DNA of 64,000 nt from Hallerella sp963656065. Its GTDB lineage: Bacteria; Fibrobacterota; Fibrobacteria; Fibrobacterales; Fibrobacteraceae. The translations under genes were made by a program, and so were the position numbers. Below are positions 9,306-17,544 of the stretch, piece after piece. The first letter of the stretch is position 1; each line of letters starts with the position of its first letter. A model generated the notes under the pieces. That model saw only the letters and a program-made list of their open reading frames with translations. It ran no database searches and was not told the DNA's origin. The DNA is taken from NCBI GenBank assembly GCA_963656065.1, contig CAVKGV010000004.1, positions 141,841 to 205,840 of the forward strand, written 5' to 3'.

Positions 9306-11495
9306 ATGAAAAGATTCTTTCCCGTTGTCGTTTTCTTGTGCTGGGCAACTGTATTTGGACAAAATGACTGTCAAAAAGACTTTGCCAAGATGGTCAAAAA
9401 CCGTTATCAATGTATCCATTTGTTCCAGGAAGCCGCCGACCCATCAAAACAGCCGCGGGAAGGAGTTTTGGATTTAACGGAAAATAGTTCGCTCGATTCG
9501 TGCCTTGGGCTGGAAACGAGGACGTTTTCCGGTTTCAATATGGATGAGGAATGCCAGGACAATTACTTTCCGGATATCTGGAAACCTTTCAAGCCAATTT
9601 TAAAAGCCTGCGTCAATCGCTATAACATGGCATCTTGTTCCACAACTATCGATTCCTTGTTGGGTGAGAAAAAGATGGATTCTGTTAGGGATTCGATGGG
9701 TGCGACTCTCTTGCTGCGAGCCGCCGAGGCTCTGGATACGAATTCGTTCAATCTTTTTTTGCAAAAGGGCGCAAACGTTCATGCGGTGGATTTGAACGGG
9801 CAAAATGTGCTGATGTATGCCTTGAAGCAAAAAATCGAGGAAGACGACAGCAGTGAAAGCTTGAAGTCTTACAACGATGAACTTCGCAAAAAACAGTTGG
9901 TGTTGGTGAAAAAAATCCTAGCGTTGGGCGTTTCTCCCAATGCGCTGGATCTCTATGGAAGGAATGCGCTTTTCTATGCGCTTTTTGTTCCGGGAATCGA
10001 AAGCGTAGTCGATGGACTTCTCTTGGCTAAGGCGAATACGGCTGTTTCTGTCGTTTTTCCCCTGTTTGCCGAAGAACGCAATCATCCCGGGTTTAATAAA
10101 GTCCGTTCCAATTTTTTTGAATCGCTTCATCTGGTGCGTTTGAGCCAAGACTCCCTGGAAATCAAGATGTCGCCTTATTTTAAGAAGGTATGGATGGCGA
10201 CGGAAAATTGGGGAAAGCAGGTTGAGCTGTATTCGGAAACGGGCGATACGTCCGCCGGCCAGCCTGTCTCGTTTTTTGAAATGCTTGTCACCTTGTCGAA
10301 GAAATTGAATGCGACGGCCTTTGACGAGTTGATTGTTACGGCATTGCAAAAAGGCGGTTCCCCGAATCTGGTTGATGATAGCGGGTATAACCAGATGCGG
10401 TTTGCTATCGAGCGGTCAAATCAAAAATTGGTGCAGAAGTTGATTTCTCAAAAATACGACTTGAAGAGCAAAGTGTATCAACTTGAACAGATTTCCTTGA
10501 ACGCCCTGGAATACGCCGTATATTGCGATGAAAAAGAAATCGTCAAGATGCTGGTCAAGGCAAAGGCGAACGTTCGGGAAAGCATTGCGCTAAATATTGC
10601 CGTTGCCATGAACAATGTGGAAATGGCGAAACTCTTGATCGGTTTCAAGGCGAATGTAAATGATGATTTTCTCAGTCTTCTCGATGGGATGATATATGAA
10701 AAGGTGGGAGTGGGGAGCGCCGGGGTGACGCTATTGGAATATGCAGGACTTGCGGGTTTCGTTGATATGAAAAGCCTTCTCAAAAAATCGGGCGCCGTAA
10801 AGCCGTTCCGTTCGAATTTTGTCTATTTCTGTCTTGACAGCAACTTGACGACTGCCGATGTCTTGGGCGCGATTCAGAAAGGGGCTGACGTGAATGAAGT
10901 GGACGAAAACGGATGGACGCCATTGCATTCCATCGCTCAGGTTGGCAAGGATGCGAAATTGGTGGATATCTTGGTAAAAAAAGGTGCTTTTGTCAATGCG
11001 ACAACCTCAAAGGGAGTATCCCCGTTTTTCATTGCGGCTAACAACAATACGCATCCTGCTATCTTAAAAGCCTTGGTGAAATACGGGGCGGACATTTCAA
11101 TTACTCTGGATGGCGGGAATGCCTTGTGCTATGCGGTAGCGCATAATTCAAACCCGGCTGTTGTTGCCACTTTGTTGGAGATGGGATTGGATGAATACTA
11201 TAGCGATAGGGATAAAAACAATTTGGTTCTTATCGCGGTTAGAAACAATCCTAACGAGAAAATCCTGATCCAGCTTTTCAAATCGGGCTATAAGGTGAAT
11301 CCGGAATATTCGGAGGGGGATGCTCCGCTGAATGTCGCTCTTGAAAACCAAAAGGATGTAAAAATCATCAAGACGCTTCTCCAGGCCCATGCGGAAGTGA
11401 CGGACCGCGCCATGTCCATCGCGAAAAATTGGCCGGTTGGCAAATACAGGAATCAGGTGATGGATATGCTGATCAAGAGCAGTAGAAAAAAATGA
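9306..11495 (+). CDS. Secreted ankyrin-repeat protein
   Basis: 729 aa. The signal peptide is MKRFFPVVVFLCWATVFGQ. Most of the mature protein is ankyrin repeats in two blocks, about residues 135-230 and 345-720, with typical stretches such as DLNGQNVLMYALKQ and DENGWTPLHSIAQVGKDAK. These repeats bind other proteins; the location here is periplasmic or surface. The start follows AGAGGT. The stop overlaps the start of the next gene (ATGA at 11492), so the three genes of this operon are probably translated together. Confidence 0.88.
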   Translation: MKRFFPVVVFLCWATVFGQNDCQKDFAKMVKNRYQCIHLFQEAADPSKQPREGVLDLTENSSLDSCLGLETRTFSGFNMDEECQDNYFPDIWKPFKPILKACVNRYNMASCSTTIDSLLGEKKMDSVRDSMGATLLLRAAEALDTNSFNLFLQKGANVHAVDLNGQNVLMYALKQKIEEDDSSESLKSYNDELRKKQLVLVKKILALGVSPNALDLYGRNALFYALFVPGIESVVDGLLLAKANTAVSVVFPLFAEERNHPGFNKVRSNFFESLHLVRLSQDSLEIKMSPYFKKVWMATENWGKQVELYSETGDTSAGQPVSFFEMLVTLSKKLNATAFDELIVTALQKGGSPNLVDDSGYNQMRFAIERSNQKLVQKLISQKYDLKSKVYQLEQISLNALEYAVYCDEKEIVKMLVKAKANVRESIALNIAVAMNNVEMAKLLIGFKANVNDDFLSLLDGMIYEKVGVGSAGVTLLEYAGLAGFVDMKSLLKKSGAVKPFRSNFVYFCLDSNLTTADVLGAIQKGADVNEVDENGWTPLHSIAQVGKDAKLVDILVKKGAFVNATTSKGVSPFFIAANNNTHPAILKALVKYGADISITLDGGNALCYAVAHNSNPAVVATLLEMGLDEYYSDRDKNNLVLIAVRNNPNEKILIQLFKSGYKVNPEYSEGDAPLNVALENQKDVKIIKTLLQAHAEVTDRAMSIAKNWPVGKYRNQVMDMLIKSSRKK

Positions 11496-12168
11496 AATTT
11501 CGTGTCTTGAAAGGCGTGCTTCTCGTCGGGATGGGGGTGGTTCTTGGGAGCTTTGCTTTCAGCAAAGGATGGGCGATTCCAGATGGCCGCAATGTTCCAT
11601 CTTTGACATATACTCCAATAATAAAAGTGACGGATGCCCGCGACGGCCAACGTTACAGGACGGTCGAGATAGGCACGCAGACCTGGATGGCGGAAAACCT
11701 GAACTACAATTACAACGAGGGGACCGCCCGGAGCTATTGTTACGATGACGATCCGGCAAACTGCGAAAAGTACGGTCGCCTTTACACGTGGTCCGCGGCG
11801 ATGGATTCCGCCGCCGTGTTCAGCGAAAGTGGAAAGGACTGTGGCTACGGTCCAACATGTTCCGTTAGCGGAAATGTCCGCGGTGTGTGCCCGGAAGGCT
11901 GGCACTTGCCGAGCAACGAGGAATGGGAAACGCTAGAAAAGTTTGTGGCAGATTCCCGTTTCGGCGGCGAGACGGATTCCGTGGGCTATGCACTGAAATC
12001 GGTAAGCGGATGGGAGAATGACGGCAACGGATCGGACTCTTTCGGTTTCGGTGCTCTCCTGGTGGATACGATGTCTACGCCCAATGGCTGACTTACAACA
12101 AAACGAGACTGGGCTCGGACACGTTCTCCAAGGCGCACGCGCTTTCGGTCCGTTGCGTCAAGGACTGA
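11492..12168 (+). pseudogene. Fibrobacter major paralogous (FSU) domain gene, frameshifted and shortened
   Basis: The first frame (11492-12091) gives a signal-anchor N-terminus and then the FSU domain hallmark order: DGQRYRTVEIGTQTWMAENL, YCYDDDPANCEKYGRLYTW, CPEGWHLPSNEEWETL. Instead of the usual GFSALPGGY it reads GFGALLVDTM and stops. One base back, in the other frame, the missing sense appears as PGGYDVYAQWLTYNK ... ALSVRCVKD and ends at 12168. So a one-base loss near 12057 broke the frame. The central aromatic stretch normally between PGGY and the final VRCVKD is also missing, which points to an internal deletion as well. The start overlaps the ankyrin gene stop. Confidence 0.75.
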
Positions 12169-12198
12169 TCAGAGCTGAGAGTGGAATGACGTCGGACG

Positions 12199-12232
12199 GG
12201 ATTCTATCGGCTTTCAGCCTCCAGAATGACAT
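12199..12232 (-). repeat. Dispersed palindromic repeat, single copy
   Basis: On the minus strand GTCATTCTGG, then the small hairpin AGGCTGAAAGCC, then GATAGAATCC. Same element as the clusters at 50200 and 56019. It lies directly after the broken FSU gene. Confidence 0.75.
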
Positions 12233-12347
12233 CGGGCGTGAACCGTTTCACGGACAACAAAAGCTTTAACCTCGAAAAATTTGCAAAACTTTTTCACCCG
12301 GATACCTAAAAAAGAAAAATTTCCCTCCAAAAATCCGCAATCTTTTC

Positions 12348-12353
12348 TATATT
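12348..12353 (+). promoter_or_regulatory. Probable -10 box of rplU-rpmA
   Basis: TATATT followed by TGG, 35 bases before the rplU start. No convincing -35 hexamer was found at the usual distance. Confidence 0.5.
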
Positions 12354-12388
12354 TGGAGTCCCACAGCAAACCTAAAAAAAGGAATATT

Positions 12389-12877
12389 ATGTATTCTATT
12401 GTTGAAACAGGTGGTTTCCAGTACAAAGTCGAAGTCGGCAAGACTTACAAAGTCCCGAGCGTCGATGCTGCTGTCGGATCTTCTCTGGAGCTCAAGTCCG
12501 TCCTTCTTTTCTCCAACGGAAAGGAAGTCAAGGTCGGCACCCCTGTCCTGAACGATGCTTCTGTCAAGGTCGAAGTTCTCGCCCACGACAAGGAAGACAC
12601 GATTATCGTCTTCAAGAAGAAGCGTCGCACCCGTTACGTCCGTCGTAACGGCCATCGTCAGGGCTATACGGAAGTGCTCGTCACGGAACTTCATGCCGGT
12701 GCAGAATCCGAAGTCGTCGATCCGAAGATTGTCGAACGCAACCGCGCCCGCATCAAGGCCCTTGCCGCCCAGAAGGTCCAGAACGTTCCTCTGACCCGCA
12801 AGGAAAAGATTGCCCAAGGTCTTCCGAAGCCTGCCAAGGTCAAGAAGAATTCCATCCGCAAGTCGAAGGAGGCTTAA
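12389..12877 (+). CDS. rplU: 50S ribosomal protein L21
   Basis: 162 aa. The first 103 residues align with L21 (MYSIVETGGFQYKVEVGKTY; VFKKKRRTRYVRRNGHRQGY; TEVLVTEL). L21 binds 23S rRNA in the large subunit. A C-terminal extension of about 60 residues, rich in Lys/Arg/Ala, is longer than in most bacteria. The start follows AAAAAAAGGAATATT. An open frame extends back to 12281 but lacks a start signal. rpmA follows after three bases, the usual bacterial pair. Confidence 0.97.
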   Translation: MYSIVETGGFQYKVEVGKTYKVPSVDAAVGSSLELKSVLLFSNGKEVKVGTPVLNDASVKVEVLAHDKEDTIIVFKKKRRTRYVRRNGHRQGYTEVLVTELHAGAESEVVDPKIVERNRARIKALAAQKVQNVPLTRKEKIAQGLPKPAKVKKNSIRKSKEA

Positions 12878-12880
12878 ACA

Positions 12881-13135
12881 ATGGCTCACAAGAAAGGTCA
12901 AGGCTCCGTTCGTAACGGACGCGATTCCAACCCGAAATATCTCGGCGTCAAGAAATATGGCGGCGAAACCATCAAGGCCGGCGGAATCATCGTCCGCCAG
13001 CGCGGTTCCCACTTCCACCCGGGCGCAAACGTCGGCATGGGCAAGGATTTTACCTTGTTCGCCCTCGTTGACGGCAAGGTGAAGTTCGAACAGAACGCGG
13101 GTGCGCAGAAGGTTTCGGTCTATCCGGAATCGTAA
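12881..13135 (+). CDS. rpmA: 50S ribosomal protein L27
   Basis: 84 aa, full length (MAHKKGQGSVRNGRDSNPKY...GSHFHPGANVGMGKDFTLFA). L27 reaches with its N-terminal tail toward the peptidyl transferase centre. The tail begins directly with AHKKG and has no cleavable pre-sequence of the Prp type. It is co-transcribed with rplU. Confidence 0.98.
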   Translation: MAHKKGQGSVRNGRDSNPKYLGVKKYGGETIKAGGIIVRQRGSHFHPGANVGMGKDFTLFALVDGKVKFEQNAGAQKVSVYPES

Positions 13136-13157
13136 GCGTTCTTTTTCGCGGAATTTT

Positions 13158-13191
13158 AACAGTCGGAGTTTTTCCGGCTGTTATTTTTTTT
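13158..13191 (+). terminator. Terminator of rplU-rpmA
   Basis: AACAGTCGG / CCGGCTGTT stem around a short T-rich loop, followed by A and a run of T. Confidence 0.85.
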
Positions 13192-13197
13192 GCCATC

Positions 13198-13226
13198 TTT
13201 ACGCGGCGCAGATTTTTGGTTAATAT
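13198..13226 (+). promoter_or_regulatory. Promoter of the ArfA-like gene
   Basis: TTTACG (13198-13203), 17-bp spacer, TAATAT (13221-13226). The start codon at 13235 is eight bases after the -10 box, so the mRNA is probably leaderless. Confidence 0.55.
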
Positions 13227-13234
13227 TTTTAATC

Positions 13235-13516
13235 ATGAAGGAATACAAGGAAACAAAGGCGCAGCGAAGGCTGCGAATCGAAGAAACCGAAAACGGGCGG
13301 AAGTTTCGGGAACGAATCGTCAAGTCCAAGAAAATCTACAATCGAAAGGCTGAGAAAATTTCTCGGCCTTATTTGTTTCCTTGCTGGGACGGAGAAGCCA
13401 GGTCCGCAAAAGCCCTAGATTTCGATCTTGTGGTCCTTGAGCTTTCGCCAGAGCGTCGCACGGCTGATTCCGAGGCGTTCCGCGACTTCGGTCTTGTTGC
13501 CCTTGCAAATGTCTAA
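13235..13516 (+). CDS. ArfA-like ribosome-rescue factor with in-frame terminator
   Basis: The frame runs to a stop at 13516, but its last third is antisense to the sigma54-activator gene and a terminator hairpin sits inside the frame at 13346-13378. The mRNA should therefore end without a stop codon, after about 45 codons. The first 37 residues (MKEYKETKAQRRLRIEETEN, then a basic GRKFRERIVKSKKIYNRK) resemble E. coli ArfA in order and spacing: Y, TK-Q, FR-R, K-KK, Y-RK. ArfA recruits RF2 to ribosomes stalled on non-stop mRNA, and proteobacterial arfA genes are known to make non-stop transcripts through a hairpin in the coding region, so that the factor appears only when trans-translation fails. 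The match is by eye and ArfA is best known from proteobacteria, so the assignment is an inference. Confidence 0.6.
   Translation: MKEYKETKAQRRLRIEETENGRKFRERIVKSKKIYNRKAEKISRPYLFPCWDGEARSAKALDFDLVVLELSPERRTADSEAFRDFGLVALANV
13346..13378 (+). terminator. Terminator inside the ArfA-like frame
   Basis: AAGGCTGAG, loop AAAATTT, CTCGGCCTT with one wobble, then ATTTGTTT. The T-rich tail is better on the plus strand than on the minus, so its main client is the ArfA-like gene; it may also end the minus-strand operon arriving from 13415. Confidence 0.65.
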
Positions 13517-14818
13517 CGCGCGCAAGATGTGCCGCTTTTCCATTTCGTCGAGCGGGAGAATGTCGTCGGGGGAGTCGGAGCCGATTCGTAAGGGAACGCT
13601 TTCTTCGGGAACGGGACGGATTTCGGACGTTCCGCCCGGAGCGGGCAAGAGTTCCTTGGTCGTTGCGGAATAGTTCAGATCGTCCGGCAGGTCCTCGAGC
13701 CGGATTGTTCCGTTCTCGGAAAGCACGATCGCATGCTCGATGATGTTTTCGAGTTCGCGGACGTTTCCCGGGTAGTTGTATGTGGCGAGTGCCATCTGCG
13801 CCGCCGGTTCGATTTTCTGGATGACCTTGTGCTCTTCCTTTTCGAATTTCAGCACAAAGTATTTGACGAGGTTCGGGATGGTCGAACGGCGTTCCCGGAG
13901 CGGGGGAACGTGGATGTGGAACGTGTTCAACCGGTAGTAGAGGTCTTCCCGGAAAGTTTTCTTCGACATTTCGAGTGCGAGGTCCGCATTGGTCGCCGCG
14001 ATGATGCGGACGTCGAGATAGCGGGTTTCCGTTTCGCCGACACGCCGTGTCTCGTGGCTTTGCAGGAACCGCAAAAGCTTGACCTGCGTCGCCTGGGAAA
14101 GTTCGCCGATTTCGTCGAGGAAGAGCGTGCCTCCGTTCGCTTCTTCGAAAAGCCCTTTCTTGTCGGATGTCGATCCGGTAAAGGCTCCCTTCTTGCTGCC
14201 GAAAAGTTCGCTTTCGACTAAGTTTTCCGGAATCGCGCTGCAGTTCACGGCGATGAACGGCTCGTTTGCGCGCTTGGAAAGCCGGTGCACGATTCTTGCG
14301 AGAAACTCCTTGCCCGAGCCGGATTCCCCCGTAATCAGCACGGAACTTGTGGTGGGGGCGACCTTGTAGAGGAGCCGCAGAATCTTTTGCATCCCGGGCG
14401 TGTCCCCGAGGAGGTTTTCGAGCAGGTGCCCCTGGAGTTCGCGGTAGCTGTTCGACGTTTCAAGCCCTTGCAGATGCTTCTTGGCGACATCTTCGAGCGT
14501 GCGGACGGCGACCGGTTTCACCAGGTAGGATTCCGCTCCGTGGGAAAGCGCGCTTTCCGCATCCTTGGACGTCTGCGGCGTGCAAAGCAAGACGACCGCG
14601 GCTTCCGGGTTGTGCGACTTGAAAAAGCTGATGACATCGACGTCCCTGTGCAGGAGAAGCGATATGTCGATAAAGGCGAAGTCTATCGCATTCTTTTCGA
14701 TAGCGCTGAGCAGGGCCGTGGAGTCGGATACCGTGTAGAGCTTGACATCGGAAAGGGACCAGGACTTTGCTACCTGGTCGATTGCCTTCCTGTCCGCATC
14801 TGCCAACAGGACGTTCAT
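13415..14818 (-). CDS. Sigma54-dependent response regulator (NtrC family)
   Basis: 467 aa. Receiver domain 1-120 (acidic pair in LLADADR, phospho-Asp in FAFIDIS, Lys in YLVKPVA). AAA+ domain about 140-375 with Walker A GESGSGKE, Walker B GGTLFLDEIGE and a sensor-region arginine finger stretch (FREDLYYRLNTF). DNA-binding HTH at the C-terminus (GNKTEVAERLGISRATLWRK). The loop that contacts sigma54 reads GAFTGS where nearly all relatives have GAFTGA. It is the last gene of a minus-strand operon with a single-domain regulator (nine bases upstream) and a sensor kinase, so it is probably the output of that phosphorelay. Confidence 0.95.
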   Translation of the reverse strand: MNVLLADADRKAIDQVAKSWSLSDVKLYTVSDSTALLSAIEKNAIDFAFIDISLLLHRDVDVISFFKSHNPEAAVVLLCTPQTSKDAESALSHGAESYLVKPVAVRTLEDVAKKHLQGLETSNSYRELQGHLLENLLGDTPGMQKILRLLYKVAPTTSSVLITGESGSGKEFLARIVHRLSKRANEPFIAVNCSAIPENLVESELFGSKKGAFTGSTSDKKGLFEEANGGTLFLDEIGELSQATQVKLLRFLQSHETRRVGETETRYLDVRIIAATNADLALEMSKKTFREDLYYRLNTFHIHVPPLRERRSTIPNLVKYFVLKFEKEEHKVIQKIEPAAQMALATYNYPGNVRELENIIEHAIVLSENGTIRLEDLPDDLNYSATTKELLPAPGGTSEIRPVPEESVPLRIGSDSPDDILPLDEMEKRHILRALDICKGNKTEVAERLGISRATLWRKLKDHKIEI

Positions 14819-14827
14819 CGTTTCGGG

Positions 14828-15208
14828 TTAGCCTTTCTTGTGGGCGGCAACGATTTCATCGACCTTGGCAATCAGGTCCTTGTAGTTGGGCGGCTTCGAG
14901 AAGATGGACGAGACGCCGAAATGGTTTGCGATGTTCAGGTAGTCTTCCGACGAGGTACGTCCGCCGCCGCTGATCGCGATGATGCGGTCAAGCTGGTTCT
15001 TGTTGCGGTAGTCGAGGATGACTTCGAAGCCGTCCTGTTCCGGCATGATGATGTCCGTGACGACGACATCGTATTCGGTCTTGTCGTAAAGTTCTTTCGC
15101 TTTCTTTCCGTTTTCGGCGGTATCCACTTCGTAGCCGGACATGTCGAGCATATCCTTGAGAACGGAACGGATATCTTCTTCGTCATCGATGATGAGTACT
15201 TTAGGCAT
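14828..15208 (-). CDS. Single-domain response regulator (CheY-like)
   Basis: 126 aa, receiver domain only. Acidic pocket DDEED, phospho-acceptor Asp in VVVTDIIMPEQDG, Thr/Ser region IAISGGG, conserved Lys in IFSKPPNYKD. It lacks an output domain, so it passes phosphate on or acts by protein contact. Its start overlaps the 3' end of the kinase gene by eight bases, a sign of coupled translation with its cognate kinase. Confidence 0.93.
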   Translation of the reverse strand: MPKVLIIDDEEDIRSVLKDMLDMSGYEVDTAENGKKAKELYDKTEYDVVVTDIIMPEQDGFEVILDYRNKNQLDRIIAISGGGRTSSEDYLNIANHFGVSSIFSKPPNYKDLIAKVDEIVAAHKKG

Positions 15209-17444
15209 TGGTTTTGTTCTCCGTTTGTTTTGCTAAAGGCCAATATAGTTCAAAATTAGTTCCTTTTCCGATTGTCGTGTCGATGGAAATGTATGCTCCG
15301 GCGGATTTTATGAGCTTCATCGCGACAGCGAGTCCGATACCGGATCCCTGTCCCGGTGCGCGGGTCGTAAAATAGGGCGTGAAGACGTGTTTCAGAACAT
15401 CGGGCGTCATGCCTGTTCCCGTGTCTTTTACGGAAATGTACAGGTAGGTGCCTTTCGGAACGGTCGAAAATTGCGAGGGAATCGGTTCCGCAACGTCTTT
15501 CTGGACGCAGGAGTATGTCAGGGAACCGCCGGTTTGGGTCATGGCCAGGATGGCGTTTTTTCCCATGTTCATCATGATGCGGTGGAAGTCTGTCGGGTTG
15601 CCGTAGGCGAACATGTCGTCACCGGATTCCTTGAATATCTGGACATTTGGCGGGAGCATCGGGAGCAGCGCGTTCTTTACTTCGTCGAAGACCAGTCCCA
15701 CGTTGAAATTTTCCGTTTTCTTCTCCTGCTTTCCCTCTCGCTGCTTGAGCTGTTCGTATGTTCGCTTCACGAGGCTTGTCGCGTTGTTCATGGAACGGCG
15801 CATGTTTTCCAGGTATTTCTTCGGCCTTTCGCACTCCGCGGTTCGCGGAATAGTCGCCTGGGCAAGTTCGCAATAGCCGATGATTCCCGAAAGGATGTTG
15901 TTGAAGTCATGGGCCAGACCGCCTGCCACATTGCTCATGTCTTCGAAGTTCGATGCCTTGAGCAGGTTCTCGCGCAGCTGGTTTCGCTCCTCTTCAATCG
16001 TGTGTAATTCCGTCGTGTCCTCGATTAATCCCAGGATTCCCTTGAGCTGCTGCGCTTCGTTGTAAATCGGGACGACGGTTTGCTTTTCCCAGAGCTTCTT
16101 GCCGCTTGCGTCGATGGAAGTTTCGTTCCTCACGATGATATTTCCGGACAGCCGTGCCTGCATTTCGATGTCGCTGAATTCCGGGCTTTCGACGATGCTA
16201 ATTCTGTTTCCGCGGACGGCAATGTCCTTTTTGTTCTGCTGCGTATAGGCGCCTGTAAGGTTTTTTGCCCAGAGGCGCGCCGGAATGTTGTCGAGGAGGG
16301 AATTCAGAAATACCTGTTGCTGCTGGTAGAGCTGCTGGAGCTTGAGTGTCTTAAAGCGGATGGCGTCCCGTTCGTCGTTGAATTCGTCCTGAAGCTTGGA
16401 AAGCTTTTTCTGAAAATCCTCTTTCTGGCAAGTATCCCGGAGGATAAGCTTGTAGCCGAAGAGAATCCGGTTGGAATAGAGCGGCGAAACGGAAATCGTC
16501 GTGGCGAGCGAATTGTTGTTCAGATAGACGGGAACGTTGTTTTGCGGAAGCGAGCGAAAGTCGGGGATGAATCGGGAAATGGGCTGTTGCAGGAGAATCT
16601 TGTTGCCGAAGCCCAACATCTTGCACGCGGACGGGTTGGCCATTTCGATTTTCCCTTCGGAATTTAAGAGCAGAACGCCGTCTTCGAGTTCTTCGACGAT
16701 GAGCTTCAGGGAGTTGGACGTGTCGATTCCCGTCTGCGAAATAGCGGAAGTGGCGCGATAGAGGATGATGGTAATGATGAACATGAAAATCGCCGCGCTT
16801 TCGCCGTAGATGAAAATCCCCATGGCGGGAAGCAGCGCGTCCATGGTGATGCCGCTGACGATTGCCGTAACGAATGTCGCAAAGAGGATTCGGTGGATGT
16901 GGTGCGCTCGCGTATGCAAGGCCTCGAACGAGATGACCGCCGCACAGATGACCGGGAAAACCAGGAACGCGGCAATGGCGAAAACGGCAAATGGGGAATT
17001 GATGGCGGTATAGCCGTACCAGTTTTCTACGATGTCGGGATAAAACTTTCCAAAAAGGCCGGTTGTGAAGACAAACGCGAGGCCGATTACGTTCCAGATG
17101 CGAAATGCGGGCAGCACCCGTTTCCAGAAAGGCCTGAGCGATTCTCCGGCGATTCCCGCTGTCGTGCGGATGATGGCGTAGCCGTATTGGACCCAGCAGA
17201 GCGCGCCCATCAGATAGACGATTTCCCGGGCTTGTTTCGATATGTAGCTTTCCGGAAGCTGTTCCGCAAAGGCTAGGAGATTCCAGATGATATCCAGGAA
17301 AAGCAGGTAGAGAATGTTTTTCTGGAGATTTTTGGCGAGGATGTTGGAGAGGACTGTCGAGAGTATCAGCGGAAGCAGGACAATACAGAAAAGCAGGGCG
17401 ATCGTCCCGTGCAAAAAATGAATATTGAATTCAAACGCTTCCAT
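15201..17444 (-). CDS. Membrane sensor histidine kinase with 7TM-like sensor and PAS domains
   Basis: 747 aa. The N-terminal 225 residues contain about seven hydrophobic helices (for example ALLFCIVLLPLILSTVLSNI), a 7TM-type membrane sensor. A PAS domain follows at about 240-350 (DGVLLLNSEGKIEMANPSAC), a second PAS-like region at about 370-480, then the HisKA H-box GGLAHDFNNILSGIIGY with His near 511. The ATPase domain shows the N box NMGKNAILAM, G1 VKDTGTGM and G2 GQGSGIGLAVAMKLI. It phosphorylates the regulators encoded downstream in the same operon. The signal is unknown. A TATATT box lies upstream on the minus strand near 17470. Confidence 0.93.
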   Translation of the reverse strand: MEAFEFNIHFLHGTIALLFCIVLLPLILSTVLSNILAKNLQKNILYLLFLDIIWNLLAFAEQLPESYISKQAREIVYLMGALCWVQYGYAIIRTTAGIAGESLRPFWKRVLPAFRIWNVIGLAFVFTTGLFGKFYPDIVENWYGYTAINSPFAVFAIAAFLVFPVICAAVISFEALHTRAHHIHRILFATFVTAIVSGITMDALLPAMGIFIYGESAAIFMFIITIILYRATSAISQTGIDTSNSLKLIVEELEDGVLLLNSEGKIEMANPSACKMLGFGNKILLQQPISRFIPDFRSLPQNNVPVYLNNNSLATTISVSPLYSNRILFGYKLILRDTCQKEDFQKKLSKLQDEFNDERDAIRFKTLKLQQLYQQQQVFLNSLLDNIPARLWAKNLTGAYTQQNKKDIAVRGNRISIVESPEFSDIEMQARLSGNIIVRNETSIDASGKKLWEKQTVVPIYNEAQQLKGILGLIEDTTELHTIEEERNQLRENLLKASNFEDMSNVAGGLAHDFNNILSGIIGYCELAQATIPRTAECERPKKYLENMRRSMNNATSLVKRTYEQLKQREGKQEKKTENFNVGLVFDEVKNALLPMLPPNVQIFKESGDDMFAYGNPTDFHRIMMNMGKNAILAMTQTGGSLTYSCVQKDVAEPIPSQFSTVPKGTYLYISVKDTGTGMTPDVLKHVFTPYFTTRAPGQGSGIGLAVAMKLIKSAGAYISIDTTIGKGTNFELYWPLAKQTENKTNA

Positions 17445-17498
17445 CTCTTAAAAAATCCTTGCTTTTAATATAATCAATTTTTACAAGTCTTAAGAGAA

Positions 17499-17527
17499 AA
17501 ATTACGCCAGGCTTGGCGTAATTTTTG
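17499..17527 (-). terminator. Terminator of the downstream GH9 gene
   Basis: Perfect stem ATTACGCCA / TGGCGTAAT with loop GGCT, flanked by A/T runs on both sides. On the minus strand it follows the gene ending at 17545. Confidence 0.85.
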
Positions 17528-17544
17528 CAAGTTCGGGGAAAATC

